Source: Candidatus Woesearchaeota archaeon (lineage in GTDB: Archaea > Nanobdellota > Nanobdellia > Woesearchaeales > UBA10216). From it: a stretch of 64,000 nucleotides of DNA. The stretch lies in the NCBI GenBank assembly GCA_016184345.1, contig JACPCV010000003.1, positions 124,001 to 188,000 of the forward strand, written 5' to 3'. This document shows, in pieces, positions 15,689 to 23,790 of the stretch. The position numbers were made by a program, and so were the translations under genes. The notes under the pieces are model-generated. The model made no database searches, was not told where the DNA came from, and saw only the letters and a list, made by a program, of their open reading frames with translations. The number at the start of each line of letters is the position of its first letter. Position 1 is the stretch's first letter.

Positions 15689-16282
15689 CTAGTTAATGGC
15701 TCCTCCGGAAATTAAAGTGAGCTTCTTTGATGTTTCATAATCCTTCGGCACGACGTATTCCGGCATGTACTTCTCGCTTACCGGAAACCCTGCTTCGTAG
15801 TATGCCATTGCCACCATGTTGGAGCAGGCTACGGTGCCAGCACTGCACTTGTGGCCTGGCTTGCACACTAGGCTTTTGTTGCCTTCTTCTCGCCACAACT
15901 CCAGCGTCCTTCCGATTACGATTTTGGCGTATTGCAGCCACGAGAACTTTTTGCCTAGGAAGAGCTTCAGCGCTTCGTTGACTATTCTCTTTCTTTGAGC
16001 TTTGGTGAGCCTCTTGTTCCTTAAGACCTTGTAGGCAAAGTATTCTTTTTCTGTCAGGTCATACATGAGGTCGCATATGTGGCAGCCTTTTCTCGGCGTT
16101 ACTTCTATTGTCCTCCCCTGGCCCATGTACATCATGACATGGTGCCACTTGCTCCTTTGCAGCATCCTGTTAATGCCGTGCAGCAGACCTTTCTCGCTTA
16201 CAAGGATGATGTCCGCTTCCCTGAGTTTTTTAATCAGGCTGTTGGCATCCTTAAGTCGTTTCAATTCTGGTCTGGTCTGCAT
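15689..16282 (-). CDS. Permuted papain-like (YiiX/NlpC-type) protein, copy 2
   Basis: 197-residue member of the circularly permuted NlpC/P60-like superfamily. The candidate catalytic His is in KWHHVMMYMGQGRTIEVTP and the candidate nucleophile Cys in VACSNMVAMAYYEAG, in the permuted order (His before Cys). An extra Cys pair occurs in CKPGHKCSAG. Members are cysteine peptidases, amidases or acyltransferases; the substrate here is unknown. It lies 12 bases downstream of a paralogue (16295-16861), with which it shares SKWHH, EVTPRKGCHI and the CSN..AM.Y motif, so it arose by tandem duplication. No signal peptide is seen. Confidence 0.68.
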   Translation of the reverse strand: MQTRPELKRLKDANSLIKKLREADIILVSEKGLLHGINRMLQRSKWHHVMMYMGQGRTIEVTPRKGCHICDLMYDLTEKEYFAYKVLRNKRLTKAQRKRIVNEALKLFLGKKFSWLQYAKIVIGRTLELWREEGNKSLVCKPGHKCSAGTVACSNMVAMAYYEAGFPVSEKYMPEYVVPKDYETSKKLTLISGGAIN

Positions 16283-16294
16283 TTTCCCTCAGCA

Positions 16295-16861
16295 TCACTT
16301 AGGCTTTCCTTCAAGCACCACGCAAAAATTTCCGTTTTCTTCCAGTTTGTCGTAATCCCTTGGCATTACATAATCGTGCGCCCACCTTTCACTTATGCTG
16401 CGACCTGCAGCTCGGTAAGTCATGGCAGCAAGGTTTGAGCATATAAGGCAGTTGGCTTTTTTCCTGTAGTCTGGCTTGCTTGAGTTGCTCCTGTTGCCTT
16501 TCAGCTCCACCAGCCTTCTGAAGAAGACCTTTGTTAGCTGCCGCCAACTGAACTTCTGGCCGAGAAACAGCTTAACCGCTGTTGCCACTATTCTCTTTTT
16601 TTCAGTACCTGAGATTTTTTTGTGCCTCAGCGCCCTGTATTCTATGTAGCAATCCCTGGTCAGGTCAAGCTTTGAGATGTGGCAGCCTTTTCTCGGCGTT
16701 ACCTCCACAACCTTGCCTTTTCCTATGTAGAGCATTATGTGGTGCCACTTGCTCCTTCCCAGCATCCTGTTTATGCTGTGCTTAAGCCCCTTTTCGCTTA
16801 CAAGCAGGATATCGGCTGGAAGCAGTTTCTTAATGATGCCATTCATATCCAACTTTCTCAC
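16295..16861 (-). CDS. Permuted papain-like (YiiX/NlpC-type) protein, copy 1
   Basis: 188-residue paralogue of the downstream gene. It has DILLVSEKGLKHSINRMLGR, the His motif SKWHHIMLYIGKGKVVEVTP and the Cys motif CLICSNLAAMTYRAAG. The 100-odd residues between the motifs are helical and basic. It lies 8 bases downstream of the Hef-like nuclease gene, so the three genes probably share a transcript. A role in DNA repair is not implied by the family; co-transcription may be incidental. Confidence 0.68.
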   Translation of the reverse strand: MRKLDMNGIIKKLLPADILLVSEKGLKHSINRMLGRSKWHHIMLYIGKGKVVEVTPRKGCHISKLDLTRDCYIEYRALRHKKISGTEKKRIVATAVKLFLGQKFSWRQLTKVFFRRLVELKGNRSNSSKPDYRKKANCLICSNLAAMTYRAAGRSISERWAHDYVMPRDYDKLEENGNFCVVLEGKPK

Positions 16862-16869
16862 CGCTTTTT

Positions 16870-17547
16870 CTACCTATACTCAGAATCAATTACCTTTTTT
16901 ATTTCTGCCGCTTTTTTCGGCCCTATGAGCTCAACCTTTTGCAGCTGCTCTTCTGTTGCGTTCATTATCTCACTCACCGACCCAAACTTCCCCAGAAGTG
17001 CCCTGGCAAGCTTTACCTCAACTCCCGGCAGCGAGGCAATTACGTACTCCTGCTTTTCTGCCAGCGTTTCCGGCTTTTTTGTGTGCAGCGCCGGCTCTGG
17101 CACGTTATTTTCCTTTTCCCTTCTCGCAATCGCAATGAGGATGCCTGCCGTATCCTTTGGGTTTTTTGAATAAAGCAGAGGCATACCATAGCTCACTGCT
17201 ATTGTTGCGAGCATTCCCCTTATCGCATTCGGATGCACGTTCCTTACGGAATACAGGTCCTGCTCGCCTACCCCTTCAATTATGATTACCGGCCTCTCAA
17301 AGCTTTCCCTAAGCTCTTTCAGCTGCCGCAGCAGCCTTCCGTCTATTATTGAGCCTACAAAATCTGGTGCCCTCTTCACTTCAACAGCTACCCTGCTGCT
17401 GCAGAGGAAATCGCCGGTTGGCAGCGCCTTCAGCTCTATCAGGGCCCCCTCGTCATAAAGAGCGGTCACAACACCAGAGTATTTCTCCCTGACATCTGCG
17501 ATTACCTTCAGCTTTTGCTCCACAGCGCCTTTTTTTCTTGCAACCAT
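16870..17547 (-). CDS. Hef/XPF-type ERCC4 nuclease with helix-hairpin-helix domain
   Basis: 225-residue structure-specific nuclease corresponding to the C-terminal half of archaeal Hef. The nuclease motif appears as GDF followed by VEVKRAPDF; the usual ERKxxxD has Arg replaced by Val, while the Glu, Lys and Asp are kept. A tandem helix-hairpin-helix domain follows (LPGVEVKLARALLGKFGS, then VELIGPKKAAEIKK). It probably works on branched or stalled-fork DNA with the helicase encoded upstream (17657-19207). Between the two genes are 109 bases with two direct copies of GGGATAAATC and the palindrome CGCAACGGTTGCG. Confidence 0.85.
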   Translation of the reverse strand: MVARKKGAVEQKLKVIADVREKYSGVVTALYDEGALIELKALPTGDFLCSSRVAVEVKRAPDFVGSIIDGRLLRQLKELRESFERPVIIIEGVGEQDLYSVRNVHPNAIRGMLATIAVSYGMPLLYSKNPKDTAGILIAIARREKENNVPEPALHTKKPETLAEKQEYVIASLPGVEVKLARALLGKFGSVSEIMNATEEQLQKVELIGPKKAAEIKKVIDSEYR

Positions 17548-17656
17548 TTTAACCTTTTCGCGCCTTTTCCCGCAACAATTTCCTGTTTCACGGATTTATC
17601 CCTGCTTTTACCAGATTTATCCCGGAAATTCGACAAAAACCCGCAACCGTTGCGCT

Positions 17657-19207
17657 TTATCCGAAATCTTTCATTTCCCTTTGCCCAAGTGGCGCAAGCT
17701 TTAGCTTGCTTTTGAGAGTTTTCAGTATGCTGTGCATCCTTTTCTCCTTGTGGTGTGCTACCCACCTGAAGGCCTCGTCCCGTGTGTCCCTCGTTACCAG
17801 TATGATGACCTTTCCTTTTTCCTGCCTTCCTGTCCTTCCCCTCCTTTGTATTTGCCTTATCGCTGATGGTATTGGCTCGTAAAACACCACCAAGTCAACT
17901 TTTGGTATGTCCAGCCCCTCTTCTCCAATGGAAGTTGCAATTATGACATTGAACTCCCCGGCTGAAAACCTCTCGAGAAGCTCTTTCTGCTGCTTTTGCG
18001 ACAGTCCTGTCTCGCCCTTCTTCATCTGGCCGACAAATATGCTCGCCCTTACCCCTTCAACCCTGTTGAGCTCGTTCTGGAGCTTCAGGGCTGAATCCCT
18101 GTATTGGTTGAACACGATGGCTTTTGCCCCATTGACACTGGCAATGTTTTCACTTATTATCCTTTTCAGCTCGTCAAGCTTGGGGTGCTCAACATTCCTT
18201 TCGTAAAGCTGCCTTGTCTTTTCAAGCGCTGCCAGGAAGCTGTTGTCTGTGAAGAGCCTTTTCACGGCCTTGGTCTTGGCAGCCTTCGCGTCTTCCTCAA
18301 GCCGCTCGTTGTACTTGTGAAGTGCGGTTATTCCCTGTGTTTCCAGCAGCTCAAGCCCATGACTCACCTTCATCGCCTCTGCAAGGGATGATATGGCTTT
18401 CATGAGCTGGAAGTTTTTGTAATCGCCTGCAAGCTCTGAGCGCAGGGAAGCCTGAAGCAGGAGCAGGTCTTTTTTTGACACGCCAAAAATTCCTTTCAGG
18501 TAGCCCATCTTCTTTACATCTTCCAGCTTTGACCTGAAGGAAGCTTCCAGAAGCTTCTTTACCTCGGCAAGCTCAGGAGGCAGGTCAACCTTTACCCAGT
18601 CTATGTCTACCTCCTGCATGTATGGCTGCACGTCAGGGTCGCCCTCTGTTCTCACTTCAATGTCTTCAATAAACAGGTTATTGCACACCTCTGTTATCTT
18701 TTCCATGTCGCTGCCTGGCGATGCTGTCAGTGCCAGTATCCTTGGGAACCTTGCTGTCTTCATGTACTGCTTCGCTATCCACACATAGCTGTAGTCCTTT
18801 ACCGCCCTGTGGGCTTCGTCAAATCCGAGCAGAGTTACATTATCAAAGCCTATTTTCCCAGCCAGCAGGTCATTCTCGAGCCCCTGCGGGGTGCTAAAAA
18901 TAACAGTTGCCTTTTCCCACATCTGCTTTCTTTTCTCGGCAGTCACCATACCAGTCATTACAGCCATTTTTTCCTCAGCAATCTCAAAATGCTTCCTGAA
19001 AACCTCGTGGTACTGGTCAATGAGCGGCCTTGTCGGCCCTATAAGGAGTATCTTGCTGTCCGGGTAAGTCTTCAGCCTGTGGGCTGCCAGCATCAGGAAT
19101 ATGTTTGTTTTCCCGAGCCCTGTCGGCAGGACAACGAGGGTGTTTTTGGCCGTGGCTGTGGCTAATATCGTCTCCTGGTAAAGCCTCGGCGTGAACCCTT
19201 TTATCAT
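17657..19207 (-). CDS. Hef-type DEAH-box helicase
   Basis: 516-residue superfamily 2 helicase matching the N-terminal half of archaeal Hef (FANCM relatives). Motif I is LPTGLGKT, motif II FDEAH, motif III LTASPG, and motifs V-VI are IGEEGLDIPKVDLVVFYEP and QRRGRTGR. A helical insert between the RecA domains is present (about residues 210-330). In Euryarchaea such as Pyrococcus it is fused to the nuclease; here the two are separate genes. TTTTTAAC about 28 bases before the ATG suggests its own leaderless promoter. Confidence 0.9.
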   Translation of the reverse strand: MIKGFTPRLYQETILATATAKNTLVVLPTGLGKTNIFLMLAAHRLKTYPDSKILLIGPTRPLIDQYHEVFRKHFEIAEEKMAVMTGMVTAEKRKQMWEKATVIFSTPQGLENDLLAGKIGFDNVTLLGFDEAHRAVKDYSYVWIAKQYMKTARFPRILALTASPGSDMEKITEVCNNLFIEDIEVRTEGDPDVQPYMQEVDIDWVKVDLPPELAEVKKLLEASFRSKLEDVKKMGYLKGIFGVSKKDLLLLQASLRSELAGDYKNFQLMKAISSLAEAMKVSHGLELLETQGITALHKYNERLEEDAKAAKTKAVKRLFTDNSFLAALEKTRQLYERNVEHPKLDELKRIISENIASVNGAKAIVFNQYRDSALKLQNELNRVEGVRASIFVGQMKKGETGLSQKQQKELLERFSAGEFNVIIATSIGEEGLDIPKVDLVVFYEPIPSAIRQIQRRGRTGRQEKGKVIILVTRDTRDEAFRWVAHHKEKRMHSILKTLKSKLKLAPLGQREMKDFG

Positions 19208-19239
19208 TTAGCCTGGCGTTCTGTTCTGGGGTTAAAAAT

Positions 19240-19575
19240 TTATGCCAAGAAGTCCAGCGCCTTGTGCGCCCTGTAGCTCAGGAAAGCGGCAACTGCAAAT
19301 ATTGCTGCTATGATAATTCCCGCCCCAATCCTGTGCCCCAGAAGGAAGCCTATGAGAAAGGCAGCACCTATGCCATAGTACGGCAAAGGGTCATTCTCCC
19401 TTCTCAGGTAAACGAGCCTTCCCGTTATGAGCCCTGCTGCGGCGATTATCAGGTACATGACTGCAAGGTCAACCAGGAGCTTCCCAAGGACAAAGCCAAT
19501 GGTGAACAAGGCAAAAAACGATATCTCTACCCAGCTTTCAAAAAATACGAGTCCTTCCTTACTCAAGCCCTTCAT
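19240..19575 (-). CDS. Small integral membrane protein
   Basis: 111 residues with about four hydrophobic segments: FFALFTIGFVLGKLLVDLAV, YLIIAAAGLITG, YYGIGAAFLIGFLLG and GIIIAAIFAVAAFL. No known family is recognised. The ATG at 19575 overlaps the stop of the site-2 protease gene by 4 bases (ATGA), so the two are probably translationally coupled and may act together in the membrane. The longer ORF in this frame is antisense-like low-complexity sequence within the protease gene and is not used. Confidence 0.6.
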   Translation of the reverse strand: MKGLSKEGLVFFESWVEISFFALFTIGFVLGKLLVDLAVMYLIIAAAGLITGRLVYLRRENDPLPYYGIGAAFLIGFLLGHRIGAGIIIAAIFAVAAFLSYRAHKALDFLA

Positions 19576-20336
19576 TTCAGGTCTGATCCCATCTTCGGCT
19601 CCACATAGCTGCCGAATACGAATGCAGTCATCACCCCTATCACTAGCGAGGCGACTACTGCGAGCCAGGCGTCCAGCCAGGGAACTAGCAGGAGCAGGCC
19701 GCAGCTTATCACACCGCCAAGAACTACAGGGTAAAACGTCTTGCTGGCCCACATTATGTTTGCCCCGTCCAATGGCGGTATTGGCAGTGCGTTTGTTATT
19801 GCGAAAAGCACGTTTACCAGCACGAGCTTTTCTGAAATGGCTTGAGGTATGAACCCCATGCTTTTTATTGCAGCAGCGAGGAACAGGTTGGTAAGCACCC
19901 CTGCCAGGGAGACCTTCCCGAGGTCAAAGTGGCCAAGCTGGTACCTGAAGTAGCCAAGCCTGTGCTTCTCCATGATGTTCAGGAACACTCCGCTGTAAGC
20001 CAGGAAAATCACCTTGCCGTAGGTCATGAACGCAAGTATTACCCCCGCCAGCAGGCCGTATATGAAAGGCTTAAATTCCGTTTTATACCCCATGTTGAGC
20101 CCGAAAATCCTGTGGGCTGACTCGTGCGCAAAAACAGCTATTGCAACGGCAAAAATGCTCAGGGAAAAGTTTGACAGGAAAGCGCTGAGGACAAACTCCT
20201 GCCCCTCAAACCTGAAGCCAACTATGAAGGCCATGACGAGAACTGACACCAGCAGCCAGATTGCCTCGTTTCTGGTGAACCTGTAGTACCTCTTTATCCT
20301 GTCGTACCAGTCATAAGCGCTGTAAAGTGACGGCAT
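19572..20336 (-). CDS. Site-2-protease-like M50 membrane metalloprotease
   Basis: 254-residue polytopic membrane protein. The zinc site HESAH in VAIAVFAHESAHRIFG (about residues 69-73) and the second ligand region NALPIPPLDGANIMW match M50 peptidases, which cleave transmembrane anchors. About six hydrophobic segments. It lacks PDZ or CBS domains, a minimal archaeal version. It is followed by a coupled small membrane protein. Substrates are unknown. Confidence 0.83.
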   Translation of the reverse strand: MPSLYSAYDWYDRIKRYYRFTRNEAIWLLVSVLVMAFIVGFRFEGQEFVLSAFLSNFSLSIFAVAIAVFAHESAHRIFGLNMGYKTEFKPFIYGLLAGVILAFMTYGKVIFLAYSGVFLNIMEKHRLGYFRYQLGHFDLGKVSLAGVLTNLFLAAAIKSMGFIPQAISEKLVLVNVLFAITNALPIPPLDGANIMWASKTFYPVVLGGVISCGLLLLVPWLDAWLAVVASLVIGVMTAFVFGSYVEPKMGSDLK

Positions 20337-20466
20337 TTTCCCTCAGTAAACCCTCTTTTTAATCACCCCTCCTGCGTTGCCATGTTTTTAAATGCTTCGC
20401 TTGCTCACCTGCGTTGAATATTATGGCAAAATATTTAAATAACTTCCAATTCCTACTTTTTTTAAC

Positions 20467-21048
20467 ATGTCGCGCATGCCCCGTCATTATGAGAGCTGTC
20501 CTCCAAGATTGTGGGGTTCAAGTCCTCTGGCCAACCTCAGCCACAGGTCATCGGATTATGGTATTTCTGGATCTGAAATCAAGTCTGCGCCACAAGTGCC
20601 ACAGCCGAATATTACCTTTATATCTGCCGAGGGGGTAAGGGTCCCTTTTAACACTAAAGACGACTATCCAGAAATATACAAAATAATATACGAAATCCGC
20701 CCCTCGGCTTCTGACGTCATTGACCCTGAGGATTGGAATTTCTCAGATAGCTACAATAGCTACCTTCCAGAGCCGGACTCTGTTGACAAAGTCGTTCGCG
20801 GTGAGTTTCATACCAGATATCTCAAGCCGGCTGACCACCATTTCGGCGGCTACCACCCAGGCAAAAACGCAAGGCAAAGCCCATCTGTCAGGTATGTGAG
20901 TGGTAGTATTGATAAGGCCTCAAAGTTGTTTGGGCTTCCTGTTGCTGAATTGGTTTCTGCAGTTCTATGCCTTAAAGAGGTGGAAGAGCAAAATGCTCAC
21001 GCAGCTTGGTTGGAGACTGTAGCCGCAGGCAACGGCCACTATAAGTAA
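20467..21048 (+). CDS. Hypothetical protein
   Basis: 193 residues, no family recognised and no membrane segment. The N-terminal 45 residues are Ser/Pro-rich. A central acidic part (EIRPSASDVIDPEDWNFSDS) and a His-rich stretch (KPADHHFGGYHPGK) are followed by a helical C-terminus. TATTTAAATA at 20431-20440 lies about 30 bases before the ATG, so it is probably expressed from its own promoter. The 3' end overlaps the convergent TraB-like gene by 10 bases. Confidence 0.55.
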   Translation: MSRMPRHYESCPPRLWGSSPLANLSHRSSDYGISGSEIKSAPQVPQPNITFISAEGVRVPFNTKDDYPEIYKIIYEIRPSASDVIDPEDWNFSDSYNSYLPEPDSVDKVVRGEFHTRYLKPADHHFGGYHPGKNARQSPSVRYVSGSIDKASKLFGLPVAELVSAVLCLKEVEEQNAHAAWLETVAAGNGHYK

Positions 21049-21707
21049 GCCTTGGCAAGCCTCACAATCTCTCCCTCGTGCCCCGCCCCGACAACTGCAA
21101 CTATCCTGCTTTCCGGCTCCAGCTTCATAATCCTTGCCAGCATTTTTGCCATGTGCTCGTTCCTGTCTGACACCAGCGCCTTGTAGAGCCCAGGGTATCT
21201 TTCCTTGAGCTTTTTCATTGCCATTTCAACAAATCTGCTGCTTGGTGTTTTCGTCAGGTCAAATTGTATTTTCTCGGTTTCAATGCCGGTAAAGCCTAAA
21301 ATCAAGTCCCTCACAAGCTTTAGCTTTTCCCGGATGCTTATCCTTGACAGGTTGCTCATTGTTATGCTGAGCGGCTGGTCTATGAGTGCAATCCTTATCT
21401 TGTTCTCCTGTGCAATCTGCACTGCTGTTTTCATCTCCTGCCCTGGCACAGCCCCTATAAGCTTCCCAAGCCTTCGTTGCAGGAAGCTGGCTATTGCAAA
21501 GAAGACAAACCCGGTAAGGCCCATGACCTTTATCATTGCAGGACTGAACCTCGGCTTTTCCTCTGAAAGGAGCGCGTGAAGCCGTGCGTGGTCAAGCTCC
21601 ACAGCCACTACTTCCGGCTTTTCGGAAAGTATTGCCTCCCTTACCCTGCTTATGCTGTCTTCAGCAATGTGCGATGTCCCTATTACTGTTAAATTGCCGT
21701 ATCTCAT
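21039..21707 (-). CDS. TraB/PrgY-like protein, short form
   Basis: 222-residue TraB-family protein. It shows VIGTSHIAEDSISRVREAI, VVAVELDHARLHALL, the conserved Arg-Asn of SDRNEHMAKMLARIM and VVGAGHEGEIVRL. Most euryarchaeal members are about 390 aa with a hydrophobic C-terminal membrane region; here the protein stops after the TraB core, and only a weak hydrophobic segment (GLTGFVFFAIASFL) occurs in the middle. The family may be membrane-linked proteases or pheromone-inhibitor-like proteins; the role in archaea is unknown. Confidence 0.78.
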   Translation of the reverse strand: MRYGNLTVIGTSHIAEDSISRVREAILSEKPEVVAVELDHARLHALLSEEKPRFSPAMIKVMGLTGFVFFAIASFLQRRLGKLIGAVPGQEMKTAVQIAQENKIRIALIDQPLSITMSNLSRISIREKLKLVRDLILGFTGIETEKIQFDLTKTPSSRFVEMAMKKLKERYPGLYKALVSDRNEHMAKMLARIMKLEPESRIVAVVGAGHEGEIVRLAKAYL

Positions 21708-21806
21708 TTTTGTTTGATGCAGTGACGAATATCAAAAATGCCTATTCCAAAAAATTTATATATCGCCGCGGGAATGAATGATTAGGTTTTAGTTTAAAGT
21801 GTTTAT

Positions 21807-21837
21807 CGTTTTTGATTGACCTTTTCTTAAAAGGTCA
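21807..21837 (-). repeat. Family B hairpin repeat in the leader of the PRC-barrel gene
   Basis: Minus strand: hairpin TGACCTTTTCTTAAAAGGTCA (arms GACCTTTT and AAAAGGTC) followed by tail ATCAAAAACG. It lies between a TATA box (TTTATATA, about 21757-21764) and the PRC-barrel start at 21856, so it is transcribed as part of that 5' leader, antisense to the usual orientation. No clear flanking duplication. Confidence 0.6.
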
Positions 21838-21855
21838 TTTGGAAGGTGAAATGGC

Positions 21856-22131
21856 ATGCTGAGGACAAAAAGGATTACGGAATCTTATGACATGAGGGTT
21901 TTTACCGACACCGGTGATTACTTTGGTGATATTGAGGAAGTTATCCTCACCCAGACCAAGATTATCGGCTGGAGGGTGAAGGCATCAAGGAATTCTGTCC
22001 TGAGCAAGCTTCTTGGCAACGCGAAGGGAGTTGTCGTGCCTCACCAGCTGGTCAAGTCTGTTGGTGATGTTATGATAATCTCCAAGGCGGCAATGCCCAC
22101 TTACACCGGCGAAGAAGCGGCTAGCGTTTAG
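21856..22131 (+). CDS. PRC-barrel domain protein
   Basis: 91-residue stand-alone PRC-barrel. The strand pattern DMRVFTDTGDYFGDIEEVI and KGVVVPHQLVKSVGDVMIIS is typical of small archaeal PRC-barrel proteins, which are linked to RNA metabolism and cell division in different lineages. The ATG has GGTGA 7 bases upstream and follows a leader of about 70 nt with a Family B repeat. The 3' end overlaps the convergent 22121-23287 gene by 11 bases. Confidence 0.8.
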   Translation: MLRTKRITESYDMRVFTDTGDYFGDIEEVILTQTKIIGWRVKASRNSVLSKLLGNAKGVVVPHQLVKSVGDVMIISKAAMPTYTGEEAASV

Positions 22132-23287
22132 TGTTAAGCTGCCTTTTTCCAGAAATTCTGATTTGTCCCTGTTCCTGTAAGCGTTTGCCGTTCATATATG
22201 CGGTTGCCATAATTGTATAAATCTGCATTAGCGCTTTTGATTGCCACAGCATTATTCCTTCGTCTGCAACCCCGGGGCCTGTCACTCTTATTCTTCTGAA
22301 TGCAACTTCAACCAGTTCTTCCACTCCTTCCGGAACAGCAGGTATCGGGTCGTCTAGCGCTATAAACGGGTATTGTTGGCTTACAAGCTTTGCGGCAGCA
22401 TCAAGAACTAAAACCGAATGGTGGTCGAATTCGTTCTCGCTTCCTACCCTGTCTTGCTTTCCAAACACGCTCTTTATTTTGCGGCTGAATTTGTCATCAG
22501 AGAATACGTTGCGCATGCAGTCGTCTGACGTGAATATGTCGTAGCCCCTTCTTTTTGCCTTTTCATCAACATCTGTCTCAACATAGTAAACTGGGGCACC
22601 CGTGATGGTTATCTTGTGCGGGGCTTGTTCGCCAGAGAATGACGGCACGTTTTCCGCAACAATTCTTATTCCACCCTCCAATGCCTGTGATAGGTCTTCC
22701 CTTCCAAACTGAAGCCGTATGGTCATGTTTTTGCCAAAAGGTTCGTAACGTATCGTAAGCTGTTCCTCAAAGGCGGCCAGCATCTTCCTTCCTCTTAGCC
22801 AGTTGTACGGGTTGGTTACCTTGTAATGCGTGTTCGCGCTCACGCCTGCGAAGTCCAGCCCTACTGGCACATCGTCAATTCCTATTACTTGTTCCAGGGT
22901 GAACCCTCTAAGCTTGGCTTCCAGCGCCTCCCTGACACTTAAATTATCCTTTCCTTTTTCAGGGTGCCACCGCCTGGCAGGCAAAAGGTACCACCTCTTG
23001 GGTAAGCTGAGGTCATCCATTGGCGGGAAGAATTGGTTCCTGACTATCATTACTGTTTGATGCTCTTCTGTTGACTCAAGGAAGGTGAATAAGCCAAGCC
23101 ACCTCTGGCCATATGTCTGGGTAAAATCAACGTGCAGCGGCAGAAGGATTCTCTTTTGTATAAGCGCCCTGGTTATTCCAGGTTTGTCACGGTTATAAGT
23201 TCCTGCAGTTACATCCGCCCGCCTCAGTGCGTCCTCTAACCTCTCCTTCCACTGAGTCCCCCCTTCAATAAGCAATGAAACATCCAT
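22121..23287 (-). CDS. Hypothetical protein, 388 aa
   Basis: No known family recognised. The protein is soluble, with mixed alpha/beta composition, no Cys cluster and no nucleotide-binding motif. Notable parts are LARR-like RWYLLPARRWHPEKGK, HVDFTQTYGQRWLGLF and ITITGAPVYYVETDVDEKAK. TTTATATG at 23308-23315 lies about 24 bases before the ATG, so a leaderless transcript is likely. A conserved protein of this length in a compact genome is probably real, but function is unknown. Confidence 0.6.
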   Translation of the reverse strand: MDVSLLIEGGTQWKERLEDALRRADVTAGTYNRDKPGITRALIQKRILLPLHVDFTQTYGQRWLGLFTFLESTEEHQTVMIVRNQFFPPMDDLSLPKRWYLLPARRWHPEKGKDNLSVREALEAKLRGFTLEQVIGIDDVPVGLDFAGVSANTHYKVTNPYNWLRGRKMLAAFEEQLTIRYEPFGKNMTIRLQFGREDLSQALEGGIRIVAENVPSFSGEQAPHKITITGAPVYYVETDVDEKAKRRGYDIFTSDDCMRNVFSDDKFSRKIKSVFGKQDRVGSENEFDHHSVLVLDAAAKLVSQQYPFIALDDPIPAVPEGVEELVEVAFRRIRVTGPGVADEGIMLWQSKALMQIYTIMATAYMNGKRLQEQGQIRISGKRQLNTKR

Positions 23288-23349
23288 AGCTCATGGTAAT
23301 GCTTTTTCTCATATAAACCTTTTTAAAACTCCAGAGCTTTACCGGCATT

Positions 23350-23661
23350 ATGGCAGCCGCAGCTGAACTCACAAAAGACGCTGTTTTAGGGCAGCTAAAG
23401 CAGGTTGAAGACCCCGAAATCCGCTATAACATAGTTGACCTTGGGCTTGTTTACGGTGTCAGGATAGACAGGGGCATGGTTGTTGTTGACATGACGCTTA
23501 CCTCGCCCTCATGCCCTGTAGGTCCCTGGATTGTTTCTGAGGCTGAGAATGTCGTGAAAAAGCTTAAGGGCGTTACAGGCGTCACCATCAACATAGTCTG
23601 GGAGCCTCTCTGGACTCCGGAAAGGATGTCTGACGAGGCAAGGGTTGCGCTCGGCATCTAG
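23350..23661 (+). CDS. MIP18-family (DUF59/SufT-like) iron-sulfur assembly protein
   Basis: 103 residues. The hallmark VEDPEIRYNIVDLGLVYGV and the Cys-containing LTSPSCPVGPWI, ending with VWEPLWTPERMSDEAR, match the MIP18/PaaD/SufT family, which helps mature iron-sulfur proteins. It is not next to the suf operon at 35-41 kb but likely serves the same pathway. TTTTTAAAA at 23321-23329 is about 26 bases upstream of the ATG. Confidence 0.9.
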   Translation: MAAAAELTKDAVLGQLKQVEDPEIRYNIVDLGLVYGVRIDRGMVVVDMTLTSPSCPVGPWIVSEAENVVKKLKGVTGVTINIVWEPLWTPERMSDEARVALGI

Positions 23662-23705
23662 TGGCAGCAACAATTTTAAACCAGCAGTGCAAACCTCTTC
23701 TTTAA

Positions 23706-23776
23706 ACGGCAGTGGTCTAACGGCATGATCCGACCTTCCCAAGGTTGTGATGCGGGTTCAATTCCCGCCTGCCGTA
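23706..23776 (+). tRNA. tRNA-Gly(CCC)
   Basis: 71 nt, no intron. Acceptor stem ACGGCAG (23706-23712) with CTGCCGT (23769-23775), discriminator A at 23776, no encoded CCA. Three-pair D stem GTC/GAT, anticodon stem CGACC/GGTTG with loop TTCCCAA (anticodon CCC), and T stem GCGGG/CCCGC around TTCAATT. An A1-U72 first pair is uncommon for glycine tRNAs. Confidence 0.88.
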
Positions 23777-23790
23777 TTCAAAAAACTAAA

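Noticed and set aside
20500..20535. T-arm-like GGGGTTCAAGTCCTC suggesting a tRNA
   Set aside because: Stem pairs poorly, and no acceptor, D or anticodon stem fits around it; the stretch lies in the coding sequence of the 20467-21048 gene.
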